Program-made: the position numbers and the translations under genes | Notes under the pieces: model-generated | Told to the model about the DNA's origin: nothing | Databases searched by the model: none | What the model saw: the letters and a program-made list of their open reading frames with translations, nothing else | Shown here: piece by piece, positions 7,966-16,527 of the stretch | Numbering within the stretch: position 1 is the stretch's first letter | Layout: every line of letters starts with the position of its first letter | Assembly (NCBI RefSeq): GCF_049472675.1 | Contig: NZ_JAPNXM010000012.1 | Location: forward strand, 1-64,000 | Source of the DNA: Deferribacter thermophilus | GTDB taxonomy: Bacteria; Chrysiogenota; Deferribacteres; Deferribacterales; Deferribacteraceae | Direction of reading: 5' to 3' | Length of the DNA: 64,000 nt

Positions 7966-9418
7966 CAAGGTTTATCCCGTACTCTTCCCATTTCTCATCT
8001 ACAAGTTTTTTAATTTCCTCGCTCATCACTATATCATCTGGCCACTCTCTTGTGTGCCCTTCTTCTGGCCACTTCTTAGTAGCATCAATACCTATCTTTG
8101 CACCCCAAAATGGGTAAGGTGAAGAGTGATCAAGCGCATCCAATGGCCCTTCCATAATTACAATATCTCGTTTCCAGTCAACATTATTACCCATCCTCCA
8201 AAGCACTTCTGATGTATTTTGCACATCCACATCCTTATCAACAACCACAATCATTTTGGTAAACATCATCTGTCCTGTACCCCAAACATAATTCATAATC
8301 TTTTTTGCATGCATAGGGTACTTTTTATCAATTGAGATAAACATTATATTATGAAATACCCCTTCTAAAGGCAAAGCCATATCCACAATTTCAGGAACCT
8401 GTTTTTTCAATAGTGGCAAAAATATCCTTCCAGTAGCAACCCCCATATAGCAATCTTCCATTGGTGGTTTGCCAACTATTGTAGTGGGATAAATAGCATC
8501 TTTCCTATGAGTAATACATGTTATATGAAAAACAGGATACATATCTGCTAAAGAGTAATATCCTGTATGATCCCCAAATGGCCCTTCTAACCTAAGCTCA
8601 TCTATATCAACATACCCTTCTAAAACAATTTCACTATTTGCTGGCACTTCTAAATCCACTGTCTCACATTTTACAAGTTCAACAGGCTTTTTTCTGATAA
8701 ATCCTGCCAGTAACATCTCATCAATACCATCAGGAGCTGGAGCTGTAGCAGCATAAGTCACAGCGGGGTCAGCTCCTAATGCTACGGCCACTTCTAGTCT
8801 TTTTAGCCCCATCCTTTTGGCTTTTCTAAAGTGGTCAGCACCATGATGATGAATATGCCAGTGCATACCTGTTGTCTTTTTATCGTAAACTTGCATCCTA
8901 TACATGCCACAGTTTCTTGCACCTGTTTCAGGGTCTTTTGTAAAAACACAAGGTAAAGTAATAAATCTCCCACCATCCTTTGGCCAGCATTTTAATACTG
9001 GAAACTTCAAAACATCTACCTCATCCCCTTTTAAAATAACCTCTTTACAAACCCCTTTTTTAACTACTTTTGGGAAAATCTGGTTTAATTCCATTAGCAT
9101 CGGCAAAGATTTCATCTTATCAAAAAAGTTTTGAGGGACATTTCTATCAATGAGATTTATTATCCTCTCTCCCAATTCATCAAGGTTATCCACCTCTAAA
9201 GCAAGATTCATCCTTTTGAATGAGCCAAAAGCGTTTATCAAAACTGGGTGCTCACTCCCCTTTACATTTTCAAAGAGAAGAGCTGGGCCATATTTCTTTG
9301 ATACTCTATCAGTAATCTCCGTAATCTCTAAAATGGGATCCACCTCTGTTTTGATTCTGACTAACTCACCCTGTTTTTCCAATACATTTATAAATTCTCT
9401 TAAATCCTTATAAGCCAC
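7955..9418 (-). CDS. ubiD: UbiD-family decarboxylase (prenyl-FMN dependent)
   Basis: A 487-residue UbiD-type (de)carboxylase, full length for the family. It begins 'MAYKDLREFINVLEKQGELVRI', the usual UbiD N-terminus, and carries the conserved 'EGPFGDHTGYYS' block with the catalytic glutamate region. In quinone synthesis such enzymes decarboxylate a polyprenylated aromatic acid using prenylated FMN supplied by UbiX. The next gene is ubiE, so a role in menaquinone synthesis is likely, although other UbiD substrates cannot be excluded. The start is GTG, supported by GGAGGATAGAA just upstream. Confidence 0.9.
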   Translation of the reverse strand: MAYKDLREFINVLEKQGELVRIKTEVDPILEITEITDRVSKKYGPALLFENVKGSEHPVLINAFGSFKRMNLALEVDNLDELGERIINLIDRNVPQNFFDKMKSLPMLMELNQIFPKVVKKGVCKEVILKGDEVDVLKFPVLKCWPKDGGRFITLPCVFTKDPETGARNCGMYRMQVYDKKTTGMHWHIHHHGADHFRKAKRMGLKRLEVAVALGADPAVTYAATAPAPDGIDEMLLAGFIRKKPVELVKCETVDLEVPANSEIVLEGYVDIDELRLEGPFGDHTGYYSLADMYPVFHITCITHRKDAIYPTTIVGKPPMEDCYMGVATGRIFLPLLKKQVPEIVDMALPLEGVFHNIMFISIDKKYPMHAKKIMNYVWGTGQMMFTKMIVVVDKDVDVQNTSEVLWRMGNNVDWKRDIVIMEGPLDALDHSSPYPFWGAKIGIDATKKWPEEGHTREWPDDIVMSEEIKKLVDEKWEEYGINLDDK

Positions 9419-9435
9419 TTCTATCCTCCATTTTC

Positions 9436-10116
9436 TTATTTATAGCAAATTGTTGCATCACATATATTAAAAGTTAGGGGGTTGAATTCAACCTTTTTAA
9501 ACCCAGCATCCAAAATCATTTTTTCATATTTATCCTTTTTTGGAAACTTATAAACAGAATCTGGTAAATACTCATAGGCACTTCTATTTCCAGAAATTAA
9601 CCCACCTATAAATGGAAGCATTTTTGTAAAATAAAATCGATAAACCTTAGAAAAAAACTTATTATCAGGTTGTGAAAACTCCAATATGCAAGCTTTGCCA
9701 CCTTTTTTTAATACTCTATACATCTCTTTTAACCCTTTTTCTTTATCAGTCACATTTCTAAATCCAAAAGCTATTGTAATATAATCAAAAGACTCATCTT
9801 TAAAAGGCAAAAAATGCGCATCTGCACATGTTAAAGGTATGTTTATCAATTTTTGCTTTGCAATTTTTAGCATATTATAACTAAAATCACCACCAACAAC
9901 ATCGCATCTCTTCTTTATCTTATTTAACTGTAAGAGCATATCACCCGTACCACATGCTAAATCCAAAATTTTAGCCCCCTCTTTTATCTTTAATAACTCA
10001 ATTGCTTTTTTACGCCAATAAATATCTCTCCTAAAAGATAACAATCTGTTTAATAAATCATATCTCTCAGCAATGCTATCAAACATACTCTGAATCTTTT
10101 TTGATTGTTCATTCAT
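9436..10116 (-). CDS. ubiE: Demethylmenaquinone methyltransferase (UbiE/MenG)
   Basis: A 226-residue class I SAM methyltransferase of the UbiE/COQ5 family: 'FDSIAERYDLLNRLLSF' at the N-terminus, the SAM-binding 'ILDLACGTGDML' motif, and the family-specific 'ITIAFGFRNVTDKEKGLKEMYRVLKKGG' region. It performs the final C-methylation of menaquinone. Together with the adjacent ubiD it points to a respiratory quinone supply operon. Confidence 0.93.
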   Translation of the reverse strand: MNEQSKKIQSMFDSIAERYDLLNRLLSFRRDIYWRKKAIELLKIKEGAKILDLACGTGDMLLQLNKIKKRCDVVGGDFSYNMLKIAKQKLINIPLTCADAHFLPFKDESFDYITIAFGFRNVTDKEKGLKEMYRVLKKGGKACILEFSQPDNKFFSKVYRFYFTKMLPFIGGLISGNRSAYEYLPDSVYKFPKKDKYEKMILDAGFKKVEFNPLTFNICDATICYK

Positions 10117-10154
10117 TTTAGCCCCTATTAAGTCAAATTTTTAGAAAAATTAGG

Positions 10155-11717
10155 TTATTTAAACAGTAGGTACAAACAGGTAAAATCATCTTTTTGTTTA
10201 TTTCTATCAAAAACAAATTCATTATATAATTTTTTAGGGAAATCACTATCATATTTGTTTTGATTCAACAACCTGTTTTTTATTTCATTATAATCAATGT
10301 ATTCAGTTATACCATCAGAATAAATAAACAACCTATCGCCTGGCTTAATTTTACATTCAGAAAAAGTATAATCCTCTTCAAAAATCCCTAAAGGAATATA
10401 TTTTGACTTTAATTCAATACACTCGTTATCACTTATTAAAAATGCTGGTTCATGGCCAAGAGATATATATTTAAGTAATCTTTCATGTGGGTTATAATAA
10501 GAAAAAAAAGCAGTTATAAACTTACCATCTAAATTTTTCTTACAAAGCACCGTATTTAACTTTTTTAGCTTTTCTATAAAGGTTACCATATCAGCACCAA
10601 CATCAATGAAAGTACTTAAAGCAACAGTTAAAATCGCTGCAGAATACCCTTTACCACAAACATCAGCCAATGTGCTGAAATAGCAACAATCGTTTACTTT
10701 AAAATCTAAAAAGTCACCTCCTGCCATCCTTGCCTGCTTATTTATCCCACTTGCTTTAACAATATTATCTTCATAATCAATTTTTTGGTTGCTAAATTTA
10801 TTTAATATTTCACCTGTATATTTAATTTCTTGTTCTTGTAATTTATAATTAATAATTTCTCTATGTCTAACAGCATTTTTCAATGCAATTTTCAAAATGG
10901 AACTAATTATTTCAGCAAATTCTTTATCAGGTATAAATTCATATTTAATATTGAATAATGCCACCACAATTTCAAACTCATCAATAAAAATTAAAAATAG
11001 GTTACTAATATTGAATTTTTCACAAACAATTCCTCTATCAAAAAAGATTGTACCCCTATTATTTTGAATTATCTCTTTTAGACTTACATTATCGATTAAA
11101 ATCATATCTAAATCTTTTTCTTCAAGACCTATTGCAATAAAATCTTCTCCATACTTTGCAAAAGCAGCTTCTGCAGAAAAAGTATCAACAAAAAAAGACA
11201 AAGATTTAACCAATACTTCATTTTCATCCAAAATACTTAATATAAAATCAGCATTTTTAATAAATTCTATTTTTTGTTGAAATAATACAAAAGCTTTTAG
11301 CCTACTTTCTTTAGCTAATAACTCATAATACTTATATCCAAATACACTAATAAAATCTTTAAAAAAATTAATTGTTTCATAATCTTTCATTTTTAAAATT
11401 ACAGTAAAAAAAGTCCGAACATTATATCTAATCTTGATAAGTAAATCCCCTTCTATAATTTCATCAAAAGAAGCAAACTTTACTTTACCAATAAATAAAT
11501 CATCAAATTTATCGAAATCATCTCTACTGAGAAAAGAATCAAATTGATATCCACTACTAAATAAAGGTAAATATAAATTGTTATCTTCTTTGAAAATAAT
11601 CAAAGCCTCAGCTGAAAAACTTTTAAAAAAAGATATTAGTAAATTTTCAAAATCCTTCAAATTATTACACTTTAGTAAATCAGCTAATATTTTATAACTT
11701 TTAGATAAATTCTTCAT
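10155..11717 (-). CDS. SpoIIE-family (PP2C-type) serine phosphatase
   Basis: A 520-residue cytoplasmic protein. The C-terminal third (about 320-520) is a SpoIIE/PP2C phosphatase with metal-binding aspartates in 'AGGDFLDF', 'LADVCGKGYSAA' and 'LFIYSDGITEY'. The N-terminal 300 residues are divergent; parts look GAF-like but I cannot assign them firmly. SpoIIE phosphatases usually act on anti-anti-sigma (STAS) proteins in partner-switching cascades; no STAS or anti-sigma gene lies nearby. It overlaps the upstream HDOD gene by 17 bases and heads toward the quinone genes, so it is probably cotranscribed with the signalling cluster to its right. Confidence 0.82.
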   Translation of the reverse strand: MKNLSKSYKILADLLKCNNLKDFENLLISFFKSFSAEALIIFKEDNNLYLPLFSSGYQFDSFLSRDDFDKFDDLFIGKVKFASFDEIIEGDLLIKIRYNVRTFFTVILKMKDYETINFFKDFISVFGYKYYELLAKESRLKAFVLFQQKIEFIKNADFILSILDENEVLVKSLSFFVDTFSAEAAFAKYGEDFIAIGLEEKDLDMILIDNVSLKEIIQNNRGTIFFDRGIVCEKFNISNLFLIFIDEFEIVVALFNIKYEFIPDKEFAEIISSILKIALKNAVRHREIINYKLQEQEIKYTGEILNKFSNQKIDYEDNIVKASGINKQARMAGGDFLDFKVNDCCYFSTLADVCGKGYSAAILTVALSTFIDVGADMVTFIEKLKKLNTVLCKKNLDGKFITAFFSYYNPHERLLKYISLGHEPAFLISDNECIELKSKYIPLGIFEEDYTFSECKIKPGDRLFIYSDGITEYIDYNEIKNRLLNQNKYDSDFPKKLYNEFVFDRNKQKDDFTCLYLLFK

Positions 11718-12735
11718 AATCTGACTTTATAATCATCTCTACTCTTGGATATAAATCGGCAAAATTAAGCCCCAATTTCATTGAGACATCTTTTACATCT
11801 TTTTCCAAATCTTCTGAATTAGCAAGTATATTAGCAAAATACAAACATCTGTAAAAAATATCATCAGACTCTAAATGATGTTTTTCAACAGCTTCTATAA
11901 TTTTATCATTCACATTCCATTTTTGTAGTATAACTGCAGAAACTTCTGCGTGATCTATACCCAATAATCTCTTCTCTTCATCTATGGAAGAAACTTTATT
12001 AGTTAAAAAATCTACTAAAACAACCTTACCTAAGTCATGCATAAGACCAGCTAAAAAGAGCCCACCTTTATCTTCAAAACCGCAAAGATTTTCAAGCTCT
12101 TCAGAAATTCTAGCTACTAAAAATGAATGCAACCACATATTTTTAGAATCTGTTTCATAAACGGCAAAATTTTTATTAAAAAGGTCAAAGCTAAAAGCAG
12201 CAAGAGCTATATTTTTTATTGTGCTCATCCCGAGTAAAACAGCAGATCTTTCAACACTTGTAATCTCTTTACGAATACCATAGAATGGCGAATTTACAAT
12301 TTTCAAAACTTTGCCAACAAGCCCCTGGTCTTTCTTTAGTTCATCAATAATCTCTTTAAAAGTAGATTTATCATTACTAGTAAGAGATATCAATTTTTGA
12401 ATTACTGTAGGAAGAGCTGGCAAACTTTCTGCTTTAGCAATAATTTTAGATTTTATAATATCATAATCGATATCGAGAGCTTTATTTTGGTTTTGAAAAA
12501 GAGATAAAAGCTTCTCCTTTGTAAGTGGTGGGAAAACAATCCCACCCACCTTTAAAGCTTGAAGCTTAAGTAATAGATTTTTATCTTTAACTCTCAAATA
12601 AACAAAAGTTTTATCATCAAAAACTTCTATACTCGCAATGTCTTGATGATTATCAACCACATAAAAACGATACCCACTATCTTTTAATTTTAGTTCAACT
12701 AATAATGCTTCTAATTCTTTATCAATCTTCTTCAA
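11701..12735 (-). CDS. HDOD-domain signalling protein
   Basis: A 344-residue protein. Residues about 90-290 form an HDOD domain, recognisable from 'LPALPTVIQKLISLTSNDKSTFKEI', 'GLVGKVLKIVNSPFYG' and 'HDLGKVVLVDFL'. HDOD domains are HD-like folds used in regulatory cascades, often beside response regulators and phosphatases; most are not catalytic. The first 85 residues match nothing I recognise. The gene overlaps the SpoIIE phosphatase and follows the glycine-zipper gene by three bases, so the three are likely made together. Confidence 0.85.
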   Translation of the reverse strand: MKKIDKELEALLVELKLKDSGYRFYVVDNHQDIASIEVFDDKTFVYLRVKDKNLLLKLQALKVGGIVFPPLTKEKLLSLFQNQNKALDIDYDIIKSKIIAKAESLPALPTVIQKLISLTSNDKSTFKEIIDELKKDQGLVGKVLKIVNSPFYGIRKEITSVERSAVLLGMSTIKNIALAAFSFDLFNKNFAVYETDSKNMWLHSFLVARISEELENLCGFEDKGGLFLAGLMHDLGKVVLVDFLTNKVSSIDEEKRLLGIDHAEVSAVILQKWNVNDKIIEAVEKHHLESDDIFYRCLYFANILANSEDLEKDVKDVSMKLGLNFADLYPRVEMIIKSDYEEFI

Positions 12736-12738
12736 TTA

Positions 12739-13098
12739 TTAATACCTTACTTTTAGAATGTTTGTTGTAGCTGATAAAAAATCACCTTCTTTTTTAGTAA
12801 TAACATTTGGCATTGCTATTTTAATTTTATTATTTTCAATCTCCACTAATGCTGTTGCTTCATAAACACCGTATAAAGCACCTATAATTGCACCTGTTGC
12901 AGCACCATAGGAAATATACTCGAGATGGTCACCTGGATCATCTTGAAAAGCTAAAAGTGCAGTACCTATAATCGCACCAGTTAATGCACCATAAAAAGTG
13001 TCTTGAAGTATTACCCCACCTCTTGTTTCAGCTTTAGCAAATGAAAAAGTACCAAAAACTAACAATACTACTAAAACAATAGCTATTTTTTTCATCAT
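12739..13098 (-). CDS. Glycine-zipper-containing exported protein
   Basis: A 119-residue protein with a signal peptide (cleavage likely after 'SFAKA') and two glycine-rich hydrophobic helices ('GALTGAIIGTALLAF' and 'GAATGAIIGALYGVY') typical of glycine-zipper envelope proteins. The C-terminal 35 residues are polar. Function is unknown; such proteins insert in or associate with membranes. It overlaps the response-regulator gene by four bases (ATGA) and has an AAGGGGGTT ribosome-binding site, so it is part of the signalling operon. Confidence 0.75.
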   Translation of the reverse strand: MMKKIAIVLVVLLVFGTFSFAKAETRGGVILQDTFYGALTGAIIGTALLAFQDDPGDHLEYISYGAATGAIIGALYGVYEATALVEIENNKIKIAMPNVITKKEGDFLSATTNILKVRY

Positions 13099-13448
13099 AA
13101 CCCCCTTATTTTATTTATCAAATCTTTTGGACTAAAAGGTTTTGTTAAATAATGTATCGCTTTTAATGACTTACCTTTATCTATCGAATCCATATCTGCT
13201 TTAGCTGTTAGAAAAATTATTGGTAGCTCTTTTAAATTTTCATTTTCTCTTATTTTTTCCGCTGCTTCGAAACCATTCATTAATGGCATATTTATATCTA
13301 AAATAATTAGGTCTGGTTTTATTTTTTCAGCAAGATCAACAGCCTCTTTACCATTTCCTGCTTCATAAACTTCAAAACCGTTTTTTTTAAGGTGCATTGA
13401 AACAATCTTCCTTAGCCTCAACTCATCATCTGCTATTAAAATTTTCAT
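13095..13448 (-). CDS. Single-domain (CheY-like) response regulator
   Basis: A 117-residue receiver domain with no output domain. The acidic pocket ('ADDE'), the phospho-acceptor aspartate in 'LIILDINMP', the switch threonine ('FLTAKA') and the 'TKPF' lysine are all present. It overlaps the upstream kinase-like gene by four bases. The likely role is to pass a phosphoryl signal to the HDOD or phosphatase proteins encoded next; that link is an inference from gene order. Confidence 0.9.
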   Translation of the reverse strand: MKILIADDELRLRKIVSMHLKKNGFEVYEAGNGKEAVDLAEKIKPDLIILDINMPLMNGFEAAEKIRENENLKELPIIFLTAKADMDSIDKGKSLKAIHYLTKPFSPKDLINKIRGL

Positions 13449-14002
13449 TTAAATCGCACCTCAATGTAACTTTTTGCTTTATATAATAAAATCCCATATT
13501 TTTCCATAAGTTTGTTAATTTCAAGTAAAATTTGAGGGAAGTCTTCAGCATTTAAATAAATAAAAATACTCTTATCATTTACTTCTACAACAAGCTTCTC
13601 TGAAACTAACTTTATAGATTCAGCCAATACAACTGTAATAAAATTTTTGAAAATCAAAGTGTTACATCTAACCTCACACTTATCTTTTATTTTTAGTAAT
13701 ATTTTTACATTATTCGATTTAAAACCATTAAATATATCAATTATTTTTGAAAGTTTATCCTCTACAACTATTAAATCTTCATTAACCTCTTTCGAACCCC
13801 TTTCCGTTGTATCTAACAAAATACTGAGCAATATATCATAACTATCTATTAAAAAACTGGAAAAGTTTATAGAATCTTTTACCTCAATAAACTCTTGTTC
13901 AAAATCAAGTAGCTCTAAGCCACTAACAATAATAGCTAACTGAGTCCTTATATTTTGCAGAAAAAAATTATTAATCTTTTTAATCAAATAAATATCATTC
14001 AT
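13445..14002 (-). CDS. Degenerate histidine-kinase-like protein
   Basis: A 185-residue protein I cannot assign to a named family. The N-terminal 'FFLQNIRTQLAIIVSGLELL' segment resembles the dimerisation helix of histidine kinases (typical FLANMSHELRTPL...), but the phospho-accepting His is missing. The second half ('NTLIFKNFITVVLAESIKLV' followed by beta-strand-like segments) resembles a reduced ATPase lobe without its N-box Asn or glycine-rich loops. It sits directly before a lone receiver gene, overlapping by four bases. It may act as a non-catalytic binding partner or phosphotransfer-type scaffold; this is inference from pattern only. Confidence 0.5.
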   Translation of the reverse strand: MNDIYLIKKINNFFLQNIRTQLAIIVSGLELLDFEQEFIEVKDSINFSSFLIDSYDILLSILLDTTERGSKEVNEDLIVVEDKLSKIIDIFNGFKSNNVKILLKIKDKCEVRCNTLIFKNFITVVLAESIKLVSEKLVVEVNDKSIFIYLNAEDFPQILLEINKLMEKYGILLYKAKSYIEVRFK

Positions 14003-14615
14003 CTTTTTTAAATAATTTTTTAAAAATACCTTTTTGCTCTTTTTTAATTTTCCCTTCTAACTCTTTTTTTGGATACCCATGCTCTATGGCTTTTTTATAA
14101 TATTCGTTTGCCACTTTGTATATTCCACGATTATAGTATGTATCACCTAACAAAACATAATTTTCTGGATCCCATGGTTCTTCTCTGATAAGTTCTAAAC
14201 ATAGTTCTTTTGCATCAAAAAGTCTTCTGGGTTTTAAAAGCAAACACTTTACAATCCATTTTTTATATCTAGGATTGTCATCTTTTCTATAAGCTTCCTC
14301 AAAAGCATTTAAGGCATTATTTATATCACCTTCACGAAAGTATTTTACACCAACGGCATAAAGCTTTCTGGCGATCTGTTTATAATTTTCCTTCTTTTCG
14401 TTAAAAATTTCTTCTATATCAGGGGCTTTATCACTATCTTTATTTTTTATCAGATAATTATAAGCTTTTGTAATCGCAATAAATTGGTCACTTTTCCCAT
14501 CATTAACATCAGGATGATACTTTTTGGCTAGCTCCAAATATCTTCTTTTTATATCATTTTTTGTAGCTGTGGAATCCAAACCTAATATTTTTAAATAAAA
14601 AGATTTTTTATCCAT
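13995..14615 (-). CDS. J-domain protein with TPR repeats
   Basis: A 206-residue protein. Residues 5-65 are a DnaJ J-domain with the essential HPD tripeptide ('KYHPDVNDG'). Residues about 80-190 hold tetratricopeptide-like helices ('ALNAFEEAYRKDDNPRYK', 'NYVLLGDTYYNRGIYKVANEYYKKA'). It lacks the Gly/Phe and zinc-finger regions of DnaJ, so it is a type III J-protein that would recruit DnaK to specific clients. The stop overlaps the next gene's start by eight bases, placing it at the head of the signalling operon. Confidence 0.85.
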   Translation of the reverse strand: MDKKSFYLKILGLDSTATKNDIKRRYLELAKKYHPDVNDGKSDQFIAITKAYNYLIKNKDSDKAPDIEEIFNEKKENYKQIARKLYAVGVKYFREGDINNALNAFEEAYRKDDNPRYKKWIVKCLLLKPRRLFDAKELCLELIREEPWDPENYVLLGDTYYNRGIYKVANEYYKKAIEHGYPKKELEGKIKKEQKGIFKKLFKKDE

Positions 14616-14693
14616 AATAACCCTAAATAATAATTTATCATATCGGTATTATATCATAAAAAAGAAAATTTTTAAGCAAAAAATAAGTCTCGA

Positions 14694-15329
14694 TTAGATA
14701 TTCTTTATTTTCTTAATGTTTATTATATCATATATACTATCAAAGGAATAATCAAACTCATCAGATTTATCCCAAACAAGCGCAGTTTTAAAACCTAACT
14801 CCTTAGCACCTCTTAAATTTTTTGGCATATCCTCAAAAAAAATAGTTTCTAATGGATTTATCCCAGCTTGTTCTACAAAAAAATCAAAACTTTTTTTATA
14901 AGGTTTTGGATTAAAACATGTGTCTTCTATGGAAAATATCTTCTCAAAATGCTCTTTTATACCAAGTCGCTCTAACACATTTATAGCATGCTTTTTGGAA
15001 CCATTTGTAAAAATATACTTTTTTTCGTCAAACTCACTCAAAACTTTAATTAAAAGATCGTCTTTATAAAAATATTTGTCATAGCAAACATCATGAACAA
15101 ATTCTAAATACTCATGGGGATTTATATTATAATGTTTTATTAAACCATTTAATGTTGTACCATATTTATCCCAATATTCTCGCCTTAGACTATCAACATC
15201 ATCAGCAGGTATACCCACTTTTAAAACCATAAACTCGTTTATTTTTTTATCCACCTCTTTTAATATACTTTTATTGGGTGGATAAAGTGTGTTGTCTAAA
15301 TCAAAAACCAAATATTTTATACTACTCAT
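14694..15329 (-). CDS. HAD-superfamily hydrolase, pyrimidine 5'-nucleotidase type
   Basis: A HAD phosphatase of about 211 residues. Motif I is 'FDLDNTLYPP', motif II 'FTNGSKKH', and the terminal motif 'FFEDMPKNLRGAKELG'. The 'DLDNTLYP' form and helical cap match the SDT1/pyrimidine 5'-nucleotidase subgroup, so nucleotide dephosphorylation is the best guess. The ATG at 15329 is chosen because it starts right before motif I and follows GGGAGAGGG; a longer reading frame upstream only overlaps the previous gene. The ATG overlaps the BCAM0308-family stop codon by eight bases. Confidence 0.82.
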   Translation of the reverse strand: MSSIKYLVFDLDNTLYPPNKSILKEVDKKINEFMVLKVGIPADDVDSLRREYWDKYGTTLNGLIKHYNINPHEYLEFVHDVCYDKYFYKDDLLIKVLSEFDEKKYIFTNGSKKHAINVLERLGIKEHFEKIFSIEDTCFNPKPYKKSFDFFVEQAGINPLETIFFEDMPKNLRGAKELGFKTALVWDKSDEFDYSFDSIYDIINIKKIKNI

Positions 15330-15801
15330 CCCTCTCCCAGTAAACCCTTGTAAAAATATTGCCATCAGACCATTTAATGCCCAAATCCCCTTTATATGCT
15401 TTAAATAACGCTTTACCTAATCTATACGCTAACTTATCATTTGTTGTATAAACTATCAACCCTTCATCATTCTCTTCAATCCTACCAATTCTTGGAAGAG
15501 CAGTTTTAGCTCTTTGCCTTTTCTCTTCATTTTTTAGTAAATTAAGTATCTCTTCTTTATGGTTCTTATAAAAATTCCCTCTTATATACAATATACCCTC
15601 AAAATAGTTTTCTTTAATTTTTCTACATGCTGGACAAATAATTGGATTTCTTTTCAAGGATTCATCAATATTTAGTTTCCAGTTTTTATCAACATAGCCA
15701 ATTCCACATTCTGTGCAATATGAATAATTTGCAAATTCACTTCTATATGGATCATCAAAATCTTCCGCAAATCTCAAATAAGGTAATCTTTTCTTAGACA
15801 T
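15322..15801 (-). CDS. BCAM0308-family zinc-ribbon protein
   Basis: A 159-residue protein of the BCAM0308 type: 'DPYRSEFANYSYCTECGIGYVDKNW' and 'PIICPACRKI' give a CxxC...CxxC zinc-binding pair (about residues 28-70), followed by an alpha/beta tail including 'DEGLIVYTTNDKLAYRLGKAL'. The family is conserved but uncharacterised; a relationship to NMD3-like zinc domains has been noted for it. A GGAGGGG ribosome-binding site precedes the ATG. It overlaps the HAD gene, so the two are coupled. Confidence 0.72.
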   Translation of the reverse strand: MSKKRLPYLRFAEDFDDPYRSEFANYSYCTECGIGYVDKNWKLNIDESLKRNPIICPACRKIKENYFEGILYIRGNFYKNHKEEILNLLKNEEKRQRAKTALPRIGRIEENDEGLIVYTTNDKLAYRLGKALFKAYKGDLGIKWSDGNIFTRVYWERDE

Positions 15802-15883
15802 AATCCCCTCCTTGAAAAGAGGTTTTAAACACTTTTCTAATAACTAATTTAAAAAATTTTATATAAATCTCAAGAACTTGCTA

Positions 15884-16363
15884 TTAATAAATCAATGTCG
15901 CTATTGCAACAGCTGCTATCCCCTCTTTTCTTCCAGTAAAACCCAAATATTCTGTAGTAGTCCCTTTTATCGTGATATCTTCAATTGAAATATTTAGCAC
16001 TTCTGACAATATTTCCCTCATATCAAATATATAAGGGGAGATTTTAGGTTCTTGAGCAATAATTACAGTATCAATATTACAGATTTCAAAGCCTTTATCT
16101 CTTACCATTTCAACAGATTTTTTAAGTAAAATCTTTGAATCAATACCTTTGTAGCTATCATCACTATCTGGAAATAACTTTCCAATATCTGTAGCCAAAG
16201 CAGGTGAAACTATTGCATCAATAATAGCATGAATCAAAACATCTGCATCTGAATGCCCTTTTAAACCATACTTATAGGGTATTTTAACTCCACCCAAGAA
16301 TAAATCAGCCCCTTTTTCAAAAGCATGGACATCAAAACCAATACCTGTTTTAACCCTTATCAT
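15884..16363 (-). CDS. ispF: 2-C-methyl-D-erythritol 2,4-cyclodiphosphate synthase
   Basis: A 159-residue IspF. Zinc-binding residues are in 'GFDVHAF' and 'HSDADVLIHAI', and the substrate loop is 'TTEYLGFTGRKEG'. It forms the cyclic diphosphate intermediate of the non-mevalonate isoprenoid pathway. The ATG at 16363 gives the usual N-terminus (MIRVKTGIGFDVHAF); longer frames add a lysine-rich tail that is really the end of the overlapping small gene read in another frame. It overlaps that gene by 14 bases and shares its operon. ispD is not in the window. Confidence 0.94.
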   Translation of the reverse strand: MIRVKTGIGFDVHAFEKGADLFLGGVKIPYKYGLKGHSDADVLIHAIIDAIVSPALATDIGKLFPDSDDSYKGIDSKILLKKSVEMVRDKGFEICNIDTVIIAQEPKISPYIFDMREILSEVLNISIEDITIKGTTTEYLGFTGRKEGIAAVAIATLIY

Positions 16364-16523
16364 TTTCTTTATTTTCCTCTTCATTATCATTATTTTCACT
16401 TTCGACATCAATTGTCACATCTCTACTAAAATCAAGACATTTTGAAGGGTCTTTAATGTAGTATTTTTTATTGCAATGTTCTCTCCATGCACATACTGCA
16501 CAGCTTATTTTTCTTTTTTCCAT
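16350..16523 (-). CDS. Small cysteine-rich conserved protein (57 residues)
   Basis: A short reading frame of 57 residues lies between the alpha/beta hydrolase gene and ispF. The ATG at 16523 follows a good GAGAGGT ribosome-binding site that overlaps the hydrolase stop. The protein contains 'CAVCAWREHCNKKYY' and 'KCLDFSRDVTI', i.e. CxxCxWRxxC followed by a fourth Cys and a DFSRDV tail, then an acidic Glu/Asn tail. I recall similar small 'CxWRxxCxKK ... DFxRDV' proteins in anaerobic delta-proteobacteria; the function is unknown. Four cysteines suggest one metal or Fe-S site. The stop overlaps the ispF start by 14 bases, supporting a real, translated gene. Confidence 0.72.
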   Translation of the reverse strand: MEKRKISCAVCAWREHCNKKYYIKDPSKCLDFSRDVTIDVESENNDNEEENKENDKG

Positions 16524-16527
16524 CTAT

